From assembly GCF_008386495.1 (NCBI RefSeq), contig NZ_VTHJ01000009.1, positions 62,001-126,000 of the forward strand: DNA of 64,000 nucleotides, in the 5' to 3' direction. Position numbers and translations under genes: made by a program. This DNA is from Streptomyces tailanensis (GTDB taxonomy: Bacteria > Actinomycetota > Actinomycetes > Streptomycetales > Streptomycetaceae). Under the pieces are notes generated by a model. That model had not been told where the DNA came from. It made no database searches and saw only the letters and a program-made list of their open reading frames with translations. Within the stretch, counting starts at the first letter, position 1. Every line of letters starts with the position of its first letter. Shown piece after piece: positions 44,109 through 53,014 of the stretch.

Positions 44109-45830
44109 TCACTCGCAGACGATCTCGTCGCGCGGGGTGTAGTGGGTACGGAACGGCTCCCGCTTCACCTCTTCGCCGCCTGCGTGGAAGACCCGCTCCA
44201 CGGTGACGTCGAAGCCCTCGAGCGGAGTCTGCGGCACGCACTTCTTGTCGGCGCTCACCTTCTTCTCCGGCTCCTTCACGTTCGTACGCGGGCCCGTGAC
44301 CGACTCGATCTCGTCGTACTTCTTGGTGCCGAGGAAGGTGACGGTGACCGAGGTGTCGGTGGACTCGGCCTGGATGTAGATGGCGTTACCGGAGTCGTTG
44401 TTGAACTTCAGGTCCAGGCTGCCCCAGGCGACCGTCGCCTCACGGCCCTCCGGGTAGCGCTCGATGTAGAAGGAGTGGGCGCCGTACTCCACGGGCCTGA
44501 CCCCGGCGAAGAACATCGCGTTGAACATGGTCGTGGCGACGGCGGAGACACCGCCGCCGGGCGCCTTGGTGAACTGATCGTCGAGGATCATGATCCCCTC
44601 GACGAAGCCGTTGGCCTCGGTGCGCTCACCGACGGTCTGGTTGAAGCTCCAGGTCTCGCCCGGCATGACGACGGAGCCGTTGATCAACTCGGCGGCCCGG
44701 CCGATGTTCTTCGTGCGGTACGGCGCCGGTTCGAAATTGACCGTGAAGGAGGACATCTTCTCGGTCAGGCCCAGCCGCGCGGCGTTCTCGCGGGTCACCT
44801 CCGGCTGCGTCACCCGCGTGGCGACCTCGCCGGTGCGGGCGGCGGCGCCCGACTTGGTGAGCAGCGGCAGCACGGCCTCGCTCAGGGCCTTGTCGGTGAC
44901 CTGGACGGCGGACGTCGCGTCGTCGGCCGCCATGACCTTGTCGCCGTCGAGGCTCAGTGTGGCGTTCCGGAGCTCGGTGGGCAGGTTGGACAGGGGCTCG
45001 GCCACCGCGGGTGCGGCGCGCAGGCCCTTTCCGTCGAGCTTCGGAGTCAGCCTGCCCGTGTCGTCGGGCCGCATCGTCAGGTGCTCGCCCAGAACGGCCT
45101 GATCGATCGTGAACCGCGTGTCACCCGCCGTGAGCGTGACCGGCGCCGAGACGGCCGGCCGCGCGAACTCCCGTACCGCCCGCCGCACCTCTTCCGCCGA
45201 GACCTTCGGCTCGGTCTCGTCGGTGGGCAGCGCCGTGACCGAGCCCGCCGCGCCGTGCAGGAAGGTCGTACGCAGGGTGTCGACCGCCGCGTTCACGTCC
45301 ATCGCGTAGCCGCGGCGCGGGGCGACTTCCTCGACCTGGCCGTCCGCGAAGGAGACGGCGCCGTCGCGGACCTTCTGGTCGAGGGTCTTCGCCAGCTTCC
45401 CGAGGGTGTCGCGCGCCGTGTCCTCGTCGACGCGTACGACCGGCTCGACGGCACCGCCCGAGCGGAAGAACCCGCCGATCACGCTCACCGGATCGGACCC
45501 GGTGCGCACCGCCTGGTCGACGGTCCGCCCGGCGTCGAAGCCGAGTCCGGCCTGCCGCGCGACGACCGTGCCCGTACGGTCACCGACCTTCACGGTCAGT
45601 TTCCGCGAGCCGGTCTCCGCCCACTGTCTCTCCAGCTTCGCGGTGGCCTCCGCGCGGCTCAGACCCCCGATGTCGACACCGCGCACGGTCGTACCCGTTT
45701 CGATCTCCCCGCCCGTCAGCAGCAGCCCGGCGAGATACAGCCCGCCGAGGCCGACGCTCAGGGCACCGCCCGCCAGGGCGAGGGGCGGAACAGAGGCTTC
45801 GCGCGCGGTGAGGGGTATTCGGAGGCGCAT
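44109..45830 (-). CDS. VanW family protein with PG-binding domains, membrane-anchored
   Basis: A 573-residue protein with one N-terminal helix (PPLALAGGALSVGLGGLYLAGLLL) and a large outer part. The domain at about residues 50-380 contains two PG_binding_4-like repeats (TVRGVDIGGLSRAEATAKLERQW is typical of the first). A VanW domain follows (VMPGETWSFNQTVGERTEANGF, GGGVSAVATTMFNAMFFAGV, YIERYPEGREATV). A role in the cell wall is presumed; VanW was named from vancomycin resistance clusters but its reaction is unknown. ATG at 45828-45830 after AGGAG. It has its own transcription unit; the 240 bases upstream hold no gene. Confidence 0.9.
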   Translation of the reverse strand: MRLRIPLTAREASVPPLALAGGALSVGLGGLYLAGLLLTGGEIETGTTVRGVDIGGLSRAEATAKLERQWAETGSRKLTVKVGDRTGTVVARQAGLGFDAGRTVDQAVRTGSDPVSVIGGFFRSGGAVEPVVRVDEDTARDTLGKLAKTLDQKVRDGAVSFADGQVEEVAPRRGYAMDVNAAVDTLRTTFLHGAAGSVTALPTDETEPKVSAEEVRRAVREFARPAVSAPVTLTAGDTRFTIDQAVLGEHLTMRPDDTGRLTPKLDGKGLRAAPAVAEPLSNLPTELRNATLSLDGDKVMAADDATSAVQVTDKALSEAVLPLLTKSGAAARTGEVATRVTQPEVTRENAARLGLTEKMSSFTVNFEPAPYRTKNIGRAAELINGSVVMPGETWSFNQTVGERTEANGFVEGIMILDDQFTKAPGGGVSAVATTMFNAMFFAGVRPVEYGAHSFYIERYPEGREATVAWGSLDLKFNNDSGNAIYIQAESTDTSVTVTFLGTKKYDEIESVTGPRTNVKEPEKKVSADKKCVPQTPLEGFDVTVERVFHAGGEEVKREPFRTHYTPRDEIVCE

Positions 45831-46071
45831 GGGTCTCCTGGTGATCGACAGAGCGTGGATGATCGACGGAACGCCGGCCCGATGACGTAACGCTGCGAAC
45901 AGAACGAGCAAACACAACAAACTATCCACAACCGGGCGGGGAACGTGTATGTCCCAGATCACGTCCGAGGTCCCGGAACCGCAGGGCTCGGAGTGACCGC
46001 CCGGGTGCGGACGGTACATGTTCTAGCCTGATCACGCGATACGGCGTCGAGGAAGTACGGGGAGATGCGGG

Positions 46072-46539
46072 GTGGAGGTGCGGATCCGACCCGCACGAGC
46101 CGAAGAGGCGACGGCGCTGACCTAGCTCGTCCTGCGCTCGAAGACGCACTGGGGGTACGACCGGGAGTTCCTGCAAGCGTGCCGCGAGGAACTCACCATC
46201 CGGCCGGACGGGATCGACGCCCGCCGGATCGTCGTCGCCGAGGACGCGCAGCTCGGAGTGTTCGGTGTCGCCTCCTTGGAGGGCACGGCACCACAGGGCC
46301 GCGTGGGCCTGTGCTTCGTCGAGCCCGACGCCATCGGCCGAGGGGTGGGCCGGGCCCTGTACTCCCATGTGATGCGAGCCGCACGCGAGCTCGGGTTCAC
46401 CCGGATCACGATCGACTCGGACCCGAACGCGGAACCCTTCTACCGCCGGATGGGCGCCCGACCCGTCGGACGAACCCCCTCCGGCTCGACCGCGGGGCGT
46501 GAACTGCCCGTTTTGGAAGTGCTCTTCGCGACCCGTCGC
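46072..46539 (+). pseudogene. GNAT acetyltransferase gene with internal amber stop
   Basis: Starting at GTG 46072 the frame reads VEVRIRPARAEEATALT, then TAG (46123-46125), then LVLRSKTHWGYDREFLQACREELTI and the acetyl-CoA-binding EPDAIGRGVGRALYSHVM, ending RRMGARPVGRTPSG...LPVLEVLF. This is a complete small GNAT apart from the stop at codon 18. Its end runs without a stop into the next broken gene in the same frame. An unusual suppression or a restart downstream (for example GTG 46258) would remove the first strands. Confidence 0.8.
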
Positions 46540-47360
46540 GACAGCTGGGTGGACGCGTGGACGCAGGGCCGTCGCGCGGTCCACTTCGGCAACGTCGCCG
46601 AATTCCAGGCCCAGTTCGGCCCCGCCTCCGCCGAAGCCGCGCACTACTCCTGCCTGGCCGCCTTCATCTCTGCGCACCCGGCCGTACTGATCCTGCCCCG
46701 AGCGGTGCCGCCCGACTGGATCGACATGGTCGGCGACGTCCTGGGCTGGGGAACCGTGGAGGTGTACGACGGTCTGGCGGAGGTCCCGACGCGCGGGCTC
46801 AGCGACGCCGTCCTGTCCCGCCCCGCCCTCGTAGAACGCCTGAAGTCCCTCGGCCTGCCCCTCGTACCCTGGGGCCGCACCCCCGACTTCGCCGAACTCG
46901 CCGGCGAGCCGCTGCCCCCGGACGCCCTGCGATACGAGTCCAAGCGGGCCGCGCACGAACTGTTCACCCGGCTCGCACCCGACCCCCCGGGCATCAGGGT
47001 GCCGGAGCAGTGGCAGGCGGCCACCCGGCGTGCGGCAGCGCGACTGCTCAGGACGCGCGGCCGCGCGGGCCGGACCACCGTCGTGAAGACCGAGCACGGC
47101 GCCGGAGGATCCGGCACCTGGGTCATACGGAACTACCGCTTCCCCTCCCAACTGCCCCGCGGGCCCCTGCTGCTGGAGGAGTTCGTCGCCGGGGAGACCG
47201 GGGAGACCGCGCTCAGGGACCTGACTTCGACGGACTGGTGGACAAGGAAGGGCACGTCCACGAGGTGGGAGTCGCCCTCATGGACGTCGAGGGCACTGCC
47301 TACCAGGGCGCCACCGTCGGCCCCGGAGTCTCCCGCGCCCACGCCTCGAACAACCCGTGA
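46540..47360 (+). pseudogene. ATP-grasp protein gene, frameshifted and truncated
   Basis: The homology begins near WTQGRRAVHFGNVAEFQAQFG, directly in frame after the broken GNAT, with no start of its own. It continues through PRAVPPDWIDMV, LVPWGRTPDF, TVVKTEHGAGGSGTWVIR and LLLEEFVAGE, the pattern of Streptomyces ATP-grasp proteins of unknown product. A 9-bp direct duplication (GGGGAGACC twice, 47191-47208) and a one-base loss near 47225 shift the frame; the protein pattern resumes as FDGLVDKEGHVHEVGV in the next frame and stops at 47358-47360. The C-terminal third of the family is missing. Confidence 0.75.
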
Positions 47361-47440
47361 AGCACCTTCTCCCCGTTCATGACCGCTGATCATCCCAGAG
47401 ACGGAACGATGCGGGAAGAAGATCCGATAACGGCATTGAG

Positions 47441-48612
47441 TCAGTCGCGACGCGTAGGACGGCGCAGGTAGGCGCCGACGGGATCGCCCACGACCTTGCC
47501 CGCCCGCAGGATGTGATGGCCCCTCAGGAAAGTGTCGGTGACCTGGGCGGTCAACTCGAAGCCCTCGAACGGGGTGTAATCCTGTGCCGACTCCGACTCG
47601 GTGGCGCGCACGGTCCAGGTGCGGCCCGGGTCGACCAGGGCGATGTCGGCGTCGTAGCCGGGCGCGAGGGCGCCCTTGGTCCGCAGTCCGTAGCGCCGGG
47701 CCGGGTTCCAGGAGGTCAGCGCGGCGATCCGGCCCAGGGGCAGGCCGCGTTTCATCCCCTCGGTGAGCAGGCCGGGGAGGAGGTACTCGGCCCCGCCGAA
47801 GCCCGCCCTGGCGAGGAACACGTCGTCCTCGGGCTCACCGAACTTCACCTCCTCGCGGCAGCACGCGTGATCGCTGACGACCCGGTCGACGGTGCCGTCG
47901 AGCACGTACTCCCAGAGCGCCTCGACGTCGTCACGGGGCCGCAGCGGCGGGTTGACCTTCCCGCCGAGGCCATGCGCGGTGGTGATGTCGGCGAGCAGAT
48001 GCCCGACGGTCACCTCGCGGCGGAAGCCGATGTGCGGGAACGCCCGGCTCATCCGCACCGCCGCGTCGACAGCCTTGCCGGACGACAGATGCAGCAAGTT
48101 GATCGTCGGCAGCCCGGTCTCGTGCGCCAGATAGGCGGCGACGGAGACCGCCAGCCCTTCGGAGTGCTGCGGCCGAGAGGCACTGTAGGCGGCGAGGCCC
48201 GTCAACTCGCCCGCCTGCTCGACCAGTTCGGTGTACGCGGTCATGATCTCGGCGGTCTCGCAGTGCAGGGACAGCGAGATCTGCCCGGCGAGGTCGGGGA
48301 ACCGCTCGCGTGCGGCCTGCACCCCGCGCATGACGAACTCGAAGTGCGCGTAGTCGTAACGCTCGTCCTCGCCGACCATCAGGAACGCGTTCTGGTCGGC
48401 GGACCGGCCGTGCAGGCCATGACTGCCGTAGAACATGAAGATCTTGAACGAGGTGACGCCGAACCGTTCGATCAGGTCCGGGATCTCCCCGATGTGGGCG
48501 CGCGAGATCGGCGCGAGATGGAAGCCGTAGTCGACGTGGGCGCGGCCGGAGGCGGCGGCCAGCACCTCGGGGAAGAATTCGGCGTACGGGCCGCCCTTGT
48601 TGAGGTAGTAGC
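47441..48612 (-). pseudogene. Dihydroorotase/hydantoinase-like amidohydrolase, 5'-truncated
   Basis: About 390 residues of a cyclic amidohydrolase are readable, from YYLNKGGPYAEFFPEVL to the C-terminus HHILRAGKVVGDPVGAYL. The Lys of TSFKIFMFY (usual carbamylated metal bridge), LHCE, INLLHLSSG and VVSDHACC metal ligands are present. The first strand with the HxH metal pair is gone, because the reading frame begins at a scar (about 48612) joined to a lipoprotein gene. In-frame starts upstream of the scar read only foreign sequence. The protein would lack two metal ligands and is presumed inactive. Confidence 0.8.
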
Positions 48613-49052
48613 AGGGTGGTGATGTCGCTGTCCGGCGGCACCGCCTTGCGCCACGGCCAGTTCCGGACGAGCCCGCCGATGGCCTTGACCGGTACACCCT
48701 TCTCCCGCGCGGCGAGGATGGCGCCCGCGTCGGCCGGCGCGATGTCCGCGCTGCCCGAGGCGACGGCCTGCACCGCGGCGACCGAGCCGTCGGTGTTGAC
48801 GACGTCGACCTTCAGCTTCTCCGCCGCGAAATAGCCCTCGGCGTCCCCCACCGCGTAGGTGGCGACCTCTTCCTTGGGGGCGAACACGGCCGAGGGAATG
48901 GCGACTTCGAGCGTGGCCTCGGCATTGCGTAAGTCGTCGTCGGAGGAGTCGGAGGATGACGAACCCCCGTCTCCGCAGGCGGAGAGCGCCGCGAGGACAG
49001 CGAAGACGAGGGCACTGACACCGAGCCTCAGGTGGTGGGGAGAGCGCTTCAT
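48613..49052 (-). pseudogene. NMT1/ABC-type substrate-binding lipoprotein, 3'-truncated
   Basis: It begins with a lipoprotein signal (MKRSPHHLRLGVSALVFAVL, lipobox LSAC at about residue 26) and a Ser/Asp linker. It continues as an NMT1-like periplasmic-binding domain (YAVGDAEGYFAAEKLKVDVV, GSVAAVQAVASGSADIAPADAGAILAAREKGVPVKAIGGL). Recognisable sequence ends after about 146 residues at SDITTL, where the amidohydrolase sequence begins in another frame. The start ATG overlaps the glycosyltransferase stop as ATGA. More than half of the mature domain is lost. Confidence 0.78.
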
Positions 49053-50335
49053 TCGCGGGCACTCCGTTCGATGAGGTCCGCCGCGGCACGCAGCCCGTCA
49101 CGCGCCCGGATCCTCGCGGAGGCTTCCGTGAGGATGCGCCGCAACCCGGTGTCGCCGAGCAACCGGGCCAGGGCGCCGTGCAGTTGGCCGTCGGTGAAGC
49201 GGTACGGGTCGAGCCGGACGCCGTAGCCCAGTTCGGCGACCCGCTGGGCGTTGTCGTACTGGTCCCAGAACAGCGGCAGCACGACCATGGGCTTGCCGAA
49301 GTGGAGGGCCTCGGTGGTGGTGTTGTTGCCGCCGTGCGTGATGACGAGGTCGACCAGCGGGAGGATCCGGGTCTGCGGCAGGAACTCCGCACCCCACATG
49401 TTCGGCGGAAGCTCGATCTCGTCGTGCAGCGGCCCCTTGGAGACGATGTAACGGTGCGGGGTGCGCGCCAGTGAGGCGATGACCCGGCGCATGAGGTCGA
49501 CGTCGGCGGAGCCGAGCGAGCCGAGGCTGAAGTAGACCAGCGCGCTGCCGTCGGCCGGTTCGGCCAGTTCCGGAGGCAGGGTGAACTCCTCGTCCGTCTC
49601 CCGCACCGAGGAGTCAAGACGGTGCCAAGTGGGCCCCAGCGGGCGGGCATCGGTGTAGTCGGCGATCTCCGGATACACGTACAGGTTCAGATCGCCCTCG
49701 TGGATGAACTCCAACTCGGGAAGCGGCCGTGCGCCCTGCTCCACCACCCACGCGTTGAAGCCGGCCCACACGTCGCGGTGCGTACGGTCGTACTCGGCAC
49801 GGAACTCGGCCCAACCGGCGCGGTCGTCGGCCGGGTACCCGGAGAAGGGCGGGGGAACGTGTTCGCCCTTCATCTCCAGCGGGTTGCAGGAGACGATCCG
49901 CACGAAGGGGACACCGGCCGTCGTCAGCGCGGGGAAGCAGACGACGTTGTCCTCGACGATCACATCCGGCCGCACCCGGTCGATGATCTCCTTGAGCTGG
50001 GGTTCGCAGTACCGGGCGCCGGAGAGCAACTCCTCCCACACCGGCTTGACCCAGGTCCCCAACTGCTCGATCGTCGGCTTGCGGAACTCCGGCGCGGTGT
50101 CCCGGATGAAGTCCTTCCAGAACTGCCCGGCCTCCTGCGGCTTTTCGGGCGGCGGAGCCAGATCGACCAGCTCCTCCTCGAAGCCGAGCGCCGTGAGCCG
50201 GCCCTTCCAGGACGCCTCCGCCGCGAACACCACACGGTGGCCACGGCGGCGCAGTACGTCCCCGATGCCGACGCAGTTGTTGGTCGGACCGTACGCGCTC
50301 TCCGGAGCGAAGAGGATGGTCAGGGGTCTGGGCAA
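49049..50335 (-). CDS. MGT/UGT-family glycosyltransferase (GT1-like)
   Basis: A 428-residue GT-B glycosyltransferase. The C-terminal donor-binding signature DLVITHGGNNTTTEALHFGKPMVVLPLFWDQYDNAQRV is clear, and the N-terminal half begins LTILFAPESAYGPTNNCVGIGDVLRRRGH as in macrolide-type GTs. It would move a sugar from a nucleotide to a small acceptor. The first usable start is a TTG at 50333-50335, overlapping the ABC ATPase gene by 16 bases; the stop overlaps the truncated lipoprotein start. It is therefore locked into the ABC operon, which is an unusual partner for a GT1 enzyme. Confidence 0.85.
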   Translation of the reverse strand: MPRPLTILFAPESAYGPTNNCVGIGDVLRRRGHRVVFAAEASWKGRLTALGFEEELVDLAPPPEKPQEAGQFWKDFIRDTAPEFRKPTIEQLGTWVKPVWEELLSGARYCEPQLKEIIDRVRPDVIVEDNVVCFPALTTAGVPFVRIVSCNPLEMKGEHVPPPFSGYPADDRAGWAEFRAEYDRTHRDVWAGFNAWVVEQGARPLPELEFIHEGDLNLYVYPEIADYTDARPLGPTWHRLDSSVRETDEEFTLPPELAEPADGSALVYFSLGSLGSADVDLMRRVIASLARTPHRYIVSKGPLHDEIELPPNMWGAEFLPQTRILPLVDLVITHGGNNTTTEALHFGKPMVVLPLFWDQYDNAQRVAELGYGVRLDPYRFTDGQLHGALARLLGDTGLRRILTEASARIRARDGLRAAADLIERSARE

Positions 50336-51375
50336 GGGGTGTCTCCCGTCTTCTCGATCAGTACCGCGCTGTCCGGGTCCCAGGACAGCGCGACGCGGGC
50401 GCCGGAGGTCACCGTGGCCGGGCCCGGCACGGTCAGCAGGACCGGCCGGTCCAGACCGGGGACCGTGACCGCGATCCGTGAGGAGCCGCCGAAGTAACTG
50501 ATGTCGAGCACCGTGCCGGGCAAGGGAGCGTTCGCGCCTTCGGCGGCGAGCCGGATGTTCTCCGGGCGTACGGCGACGAGGCCGGCGGTGTCACCGGCCG
50601 GGGCGGGCAGGACACCGACGCCGGGTACGTCGAGTCCGCCGGAGGGCAGCAGACGTCCGGAGAAGACGTTGTTGGCGCCTGCGAAGCCCGCGACGAACCG
50701 GCCCCGAGGGTGCCGGTAGAGCTCGACGGGTGTGTCGACCTGATGGACGCGTCCCCGGTCCAGGACGGCGATCCGGTCGGCGAGCGACATGGCCTCCTCC
50801 TGGTCGTGGGTGACGACGAGGAAGGTGATGCCCGCCTCGTGCTGGAGCCGTTTCAGCTCCAGTTGCATCTCCGCGCGGGCATGTCTGTCCAGCGCCGACA
50901 GCGGCTCGTCGAGGAGCAGCAGACGGGGCCGTTTCACGATCGCGCGGGCCAGCGCGACCCTCTGCCGCTGGCCGCCCGACAGCTGGTGCGGCCGTCTGCG
51001 CGCCTCGGCCGTCAACCCCACCGTCTCCAGCACCGCGGCGACCCTGGCACGGATGTCGGCCCGGGGCAGCCGCTCCCGCGCCAGCCCGTACGCGATGTTG
51101 TTCTCCACGCTCATGTGCGGGAACAGGGCGTACGACTGGAACATCAGGTTGACCGGCCGCCGGTGCGCGGGTACGCCCAGCAGGTCCCGGCCGTCCAGGC
51201 TGACCGTGCCGCTGTCCGGCGTCTCGAAGCCGGCGAGGACGCGCAGCAGCGTCGTCTTCCCGCAACCGCTCGGGCCGAGGAGGGCGAAGAACTCGCCCTC
51301 CTCGATGTCCAGACTCACCCCGTCCAGGGCGGTGACCTGGCCGAACCGCCGGGTGACGTCATGGATCCGGATCAC
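50320..51375 (-). CDS. potA: ABC transporter ATP-binding protein, spermidine/putrescine (PotA) type
   Basis: A 351-residue ATPase. Walker A GPSGCGKTT (34-42), Q-loop MFQSYALFPHMSV, signature LSGGQRQRVALARA, Walker B LLLLDEPLSALD and the His switch VVTHD are all intact. The C-terminal TOBE-like domain (LVAVRPENIRLA, SYFGGSSRIAVTV) is typical of PotA/CysA-type importers. The GTG at 51373-51375 overlaps the stop of the upstream permease as GTGA. It should energise the two permeases encoded just upstream. Confidence 0.92.
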   Translation of the reverse strand: MIRIHDVTRRFGQVTALDGVSLDIEEGEFFALLGPSGCGKTTLLRVLAGFETPDSGTVSLDGRDLLGVPAHRRPVNLMFQSYALFPHMSVENNIAYGLARERLPRADIRARVAAVLETVGLTAEARRRPHQLSGGQRQRVALARAIVKRPRLLLLDEPLSALDRHARAEMQLELKRLQHEAGITFLVVTHDQEEAMSLADRIAVLDRGRVHQVDTPVELYRHPRGRFVAGFAGANNVFSGRLLPSGGLDVPGVGVLPAPAGDTAGLVAVRPENIRLAAEGANAPLPGTVLDISYFGGSSRIAVTVPGLDRPVLLTVPGPATVTSGARVALSWDPDSAVLIEKTGDTPCPDP

Positions 51376-52139
51376 AGCGCTTCCACGAGCCGGCTCACCC
51401 TCTGCGCGGCGATCACCGCGGTGAAACTGACCGCCAGCAGCAGGGTGGCCAGAGCGTTGATCTCCGGCGTCACACCGAACCTGATCATCGAGTAGACGAC
51501 GATCGGCAGGGTCGGATCCTTCGGCCCCGCCGTGAAGAACGCGATGACGAACTCGTCGAGCGAGAGCGTGAACACCAGCAGCGCCCCCGCCACGATTTCC
51601 GGGGCGAGCGCCGGCAGGGTCACCCGGAGGAACGTGGCGACCGGCCCCGCGCCGAGGTCACGTGAGGCCTCCTCCAGCGAGGGGTCGAGGTGGGCGATCC
51701 GGGCGCCTACGACGGCCGTCACGAAGGCGAGGCCGAAGACGGTGTGGGCGAGCAGCACCGAATGCAGGCCGTGGGTCGCCGAGGCGAACGAGTAGAAGGT
51801 CAGCAGACCGATCGCCAGCACGATGTCCGGCAGGACGGCGGGCATCACCGACAGGGCGTGCAGCAGCCGCGAACGGCTTCCGTGGCGGGCCAGCCCCACA
51901 GCCAGCAGCGTGCCGAGAACGGTGGACAGGGCGGTGGCACCCGCGGCCACGACCAGCGTGTTGGCCAGACCGCGCAGGACCTCGTCGTCGCGCGCCAGCG
52001 TGCTGTACCAGCCGGTACTGAACCCGGACCACTCGTAGGGACTGTCCGACCGGTTGAAGGACATCACCACGAGCACCACGACCGGCGTGTAGAGGAACGC
52101 GTACGTCACCCCCAGCGGCAGGAGCCCCAGTCGGCGCAT
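51372..52139 (-). CDS. potC: ABC transporter permease, PotC type
   Basis: A 255-residue permease with six predicted helices, beginning LGVTYAFLYTPVVVLVVMSFN. The EAA loop is in EEASRDLGAGPVATFLRVTLPALAPEIVAG. The FTLSLDEFVIAFFTAG segment is typical of PotC. The ATG overlaps the stop of the first permease as TGATG, so the two are tightly coupled. Confidence 0.9.
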   Translation of the reverse strand: MRRLGLLPLGVTYAFLYTPVVVLVVMSFNRSDSPYEWSGFSTGWYSTLARDDEVLRGLANTLVVAAGATALSTVLGTLLAVGLARHGSRSRLLHALSVMPAVLPDIVLAIGLLTFYSFASATHGLHSVLLAHTVFGLAFVTAVVGARIAHLDPSLEEASRDLGAGPVATFLRVTLPALAPEIVAGALLVFTLSLDEFVIAFFTAGPKDPTLPIVVYSMIRFGVTPEINALATLLLAVSFTAVIAAQRVSRLVEAL

Positions 52140-53014
52140 CACCGACCCCACAGCCGGCGCCGGGCCCACGCCTGCGCCATGAGCAGCAGGACCAGCGACG
52201 CCACCAGGGCGAGGGCCAGCACCGAACCGAAAGGCCAGTCCCGGGCCGTCAGGAACTGGTCTTTGATCACGTTGCCGACCATCACCGTGCGCCCGCCGCC
52301 CAGCAGTTCGGGGACGACGAAGTTGCCGAGGCTGGGCACGAAGACGAACACGCATCCGGTCAGCGCGCCGGGCAGGGTGAGCGGAAGCGTCACACTCCAG
52401 AACGTACGGGCCGGGCGCGCCCCCAGATCGGCCGAGGCTTCGAGCAGCCGTGTGTCGACCCGCTCGATCGCCGAGTACAGCGGCAGCACCATCAGCGGCA
52501 GATGGGCGTAGAGCAGCCCCACGACGACGGCCGAGTCCGTGTAGAGCAACTCGAGCGGCCGGTCGGCGATCCCGATGCCGGTGAGGGCCGTGTTCACCAC
52601 GCCCTGGCTGGACAGCAGCGCGATCCAGGCGTGGGTACGGATCAGGAAGTTCGTCCAGAACGGCAGGACGACCAGGATCAGGGCGACCGTACGCCATCTT
52701 CTGGGCAGCCGGGCGATCACGTACGCCGTCGGGTAGCCGAGGACGAGCGCGAGCACCGTCGTGATCGCCGCGATCCTCAACGAGTCGACGAGGACACCGG
52801 CGTACAGCGAGTCCGCGATCCTCGAGAAGTTCTCGCCGGTCACACCGTCCGCGTACGCGATCCCGCCGAAGCGGCCCCGCTGGAAGACCGTGTAGCAGGC
52901 CAACAGGGCCAGCGGCAGCAGGAGCAGGACGACCAGGTACGCGAACCCGGGGCCGATCAGCAGGAACCGGGCTCGCGGACGCGGCCCCGAACCCGCCTTC
53001 CCTCGCAGGACCAT
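52139..53014 (-). CDS. potB: ABC transporter permease, PotB type
   Basis: A 291-residue permease with about six helices (FLLIGPGFAYLVVLLLLPLALLACYTV and others). The EAA loop LEASADLGARPARTFWSVTLPLTLPGALTG and the FVPSLGNFVVPELLGGG segment are characteristic of PotB. The ATG overlaps the stop of the substrate-binding gene as TGATG. Together with PotC it would form the membrane channel of a polyamine or related importer. Confidence 0.9.
   Translation of the reverse strand: MVLRGKAGSGPRPRARFLLIGPGFAYLVVLLLLPLALLACYTVFQRGRFGGIAYADGVTGENFSRIADSLYAGVLVDSLRIAAITTVLALVLGYPTAYVIARLPRRWRTVALILVVLPFWTNFLIRTHAWIALLSSQGVVNTALTGIGIADRPLELLYTDSAVVVGLLYAHLPLMVLPLYSAIERVDTRLLEASADLGARPARTFWSVTLPLTLPGALTGCVFVFVPSLGNFVVPELLGGGRTVMVGNVIKDQFLTARDWPFGSVLALALVASLVLLLMAQAWARRRLWGR

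Noticed and set aside
44094..45890. A 598-codon plus-strand frame opposite the VanW gene
   Set aside because: No recognisable domain; the minus strand has complete PG-binding and VanW motifs and a proper ribosome binding site.
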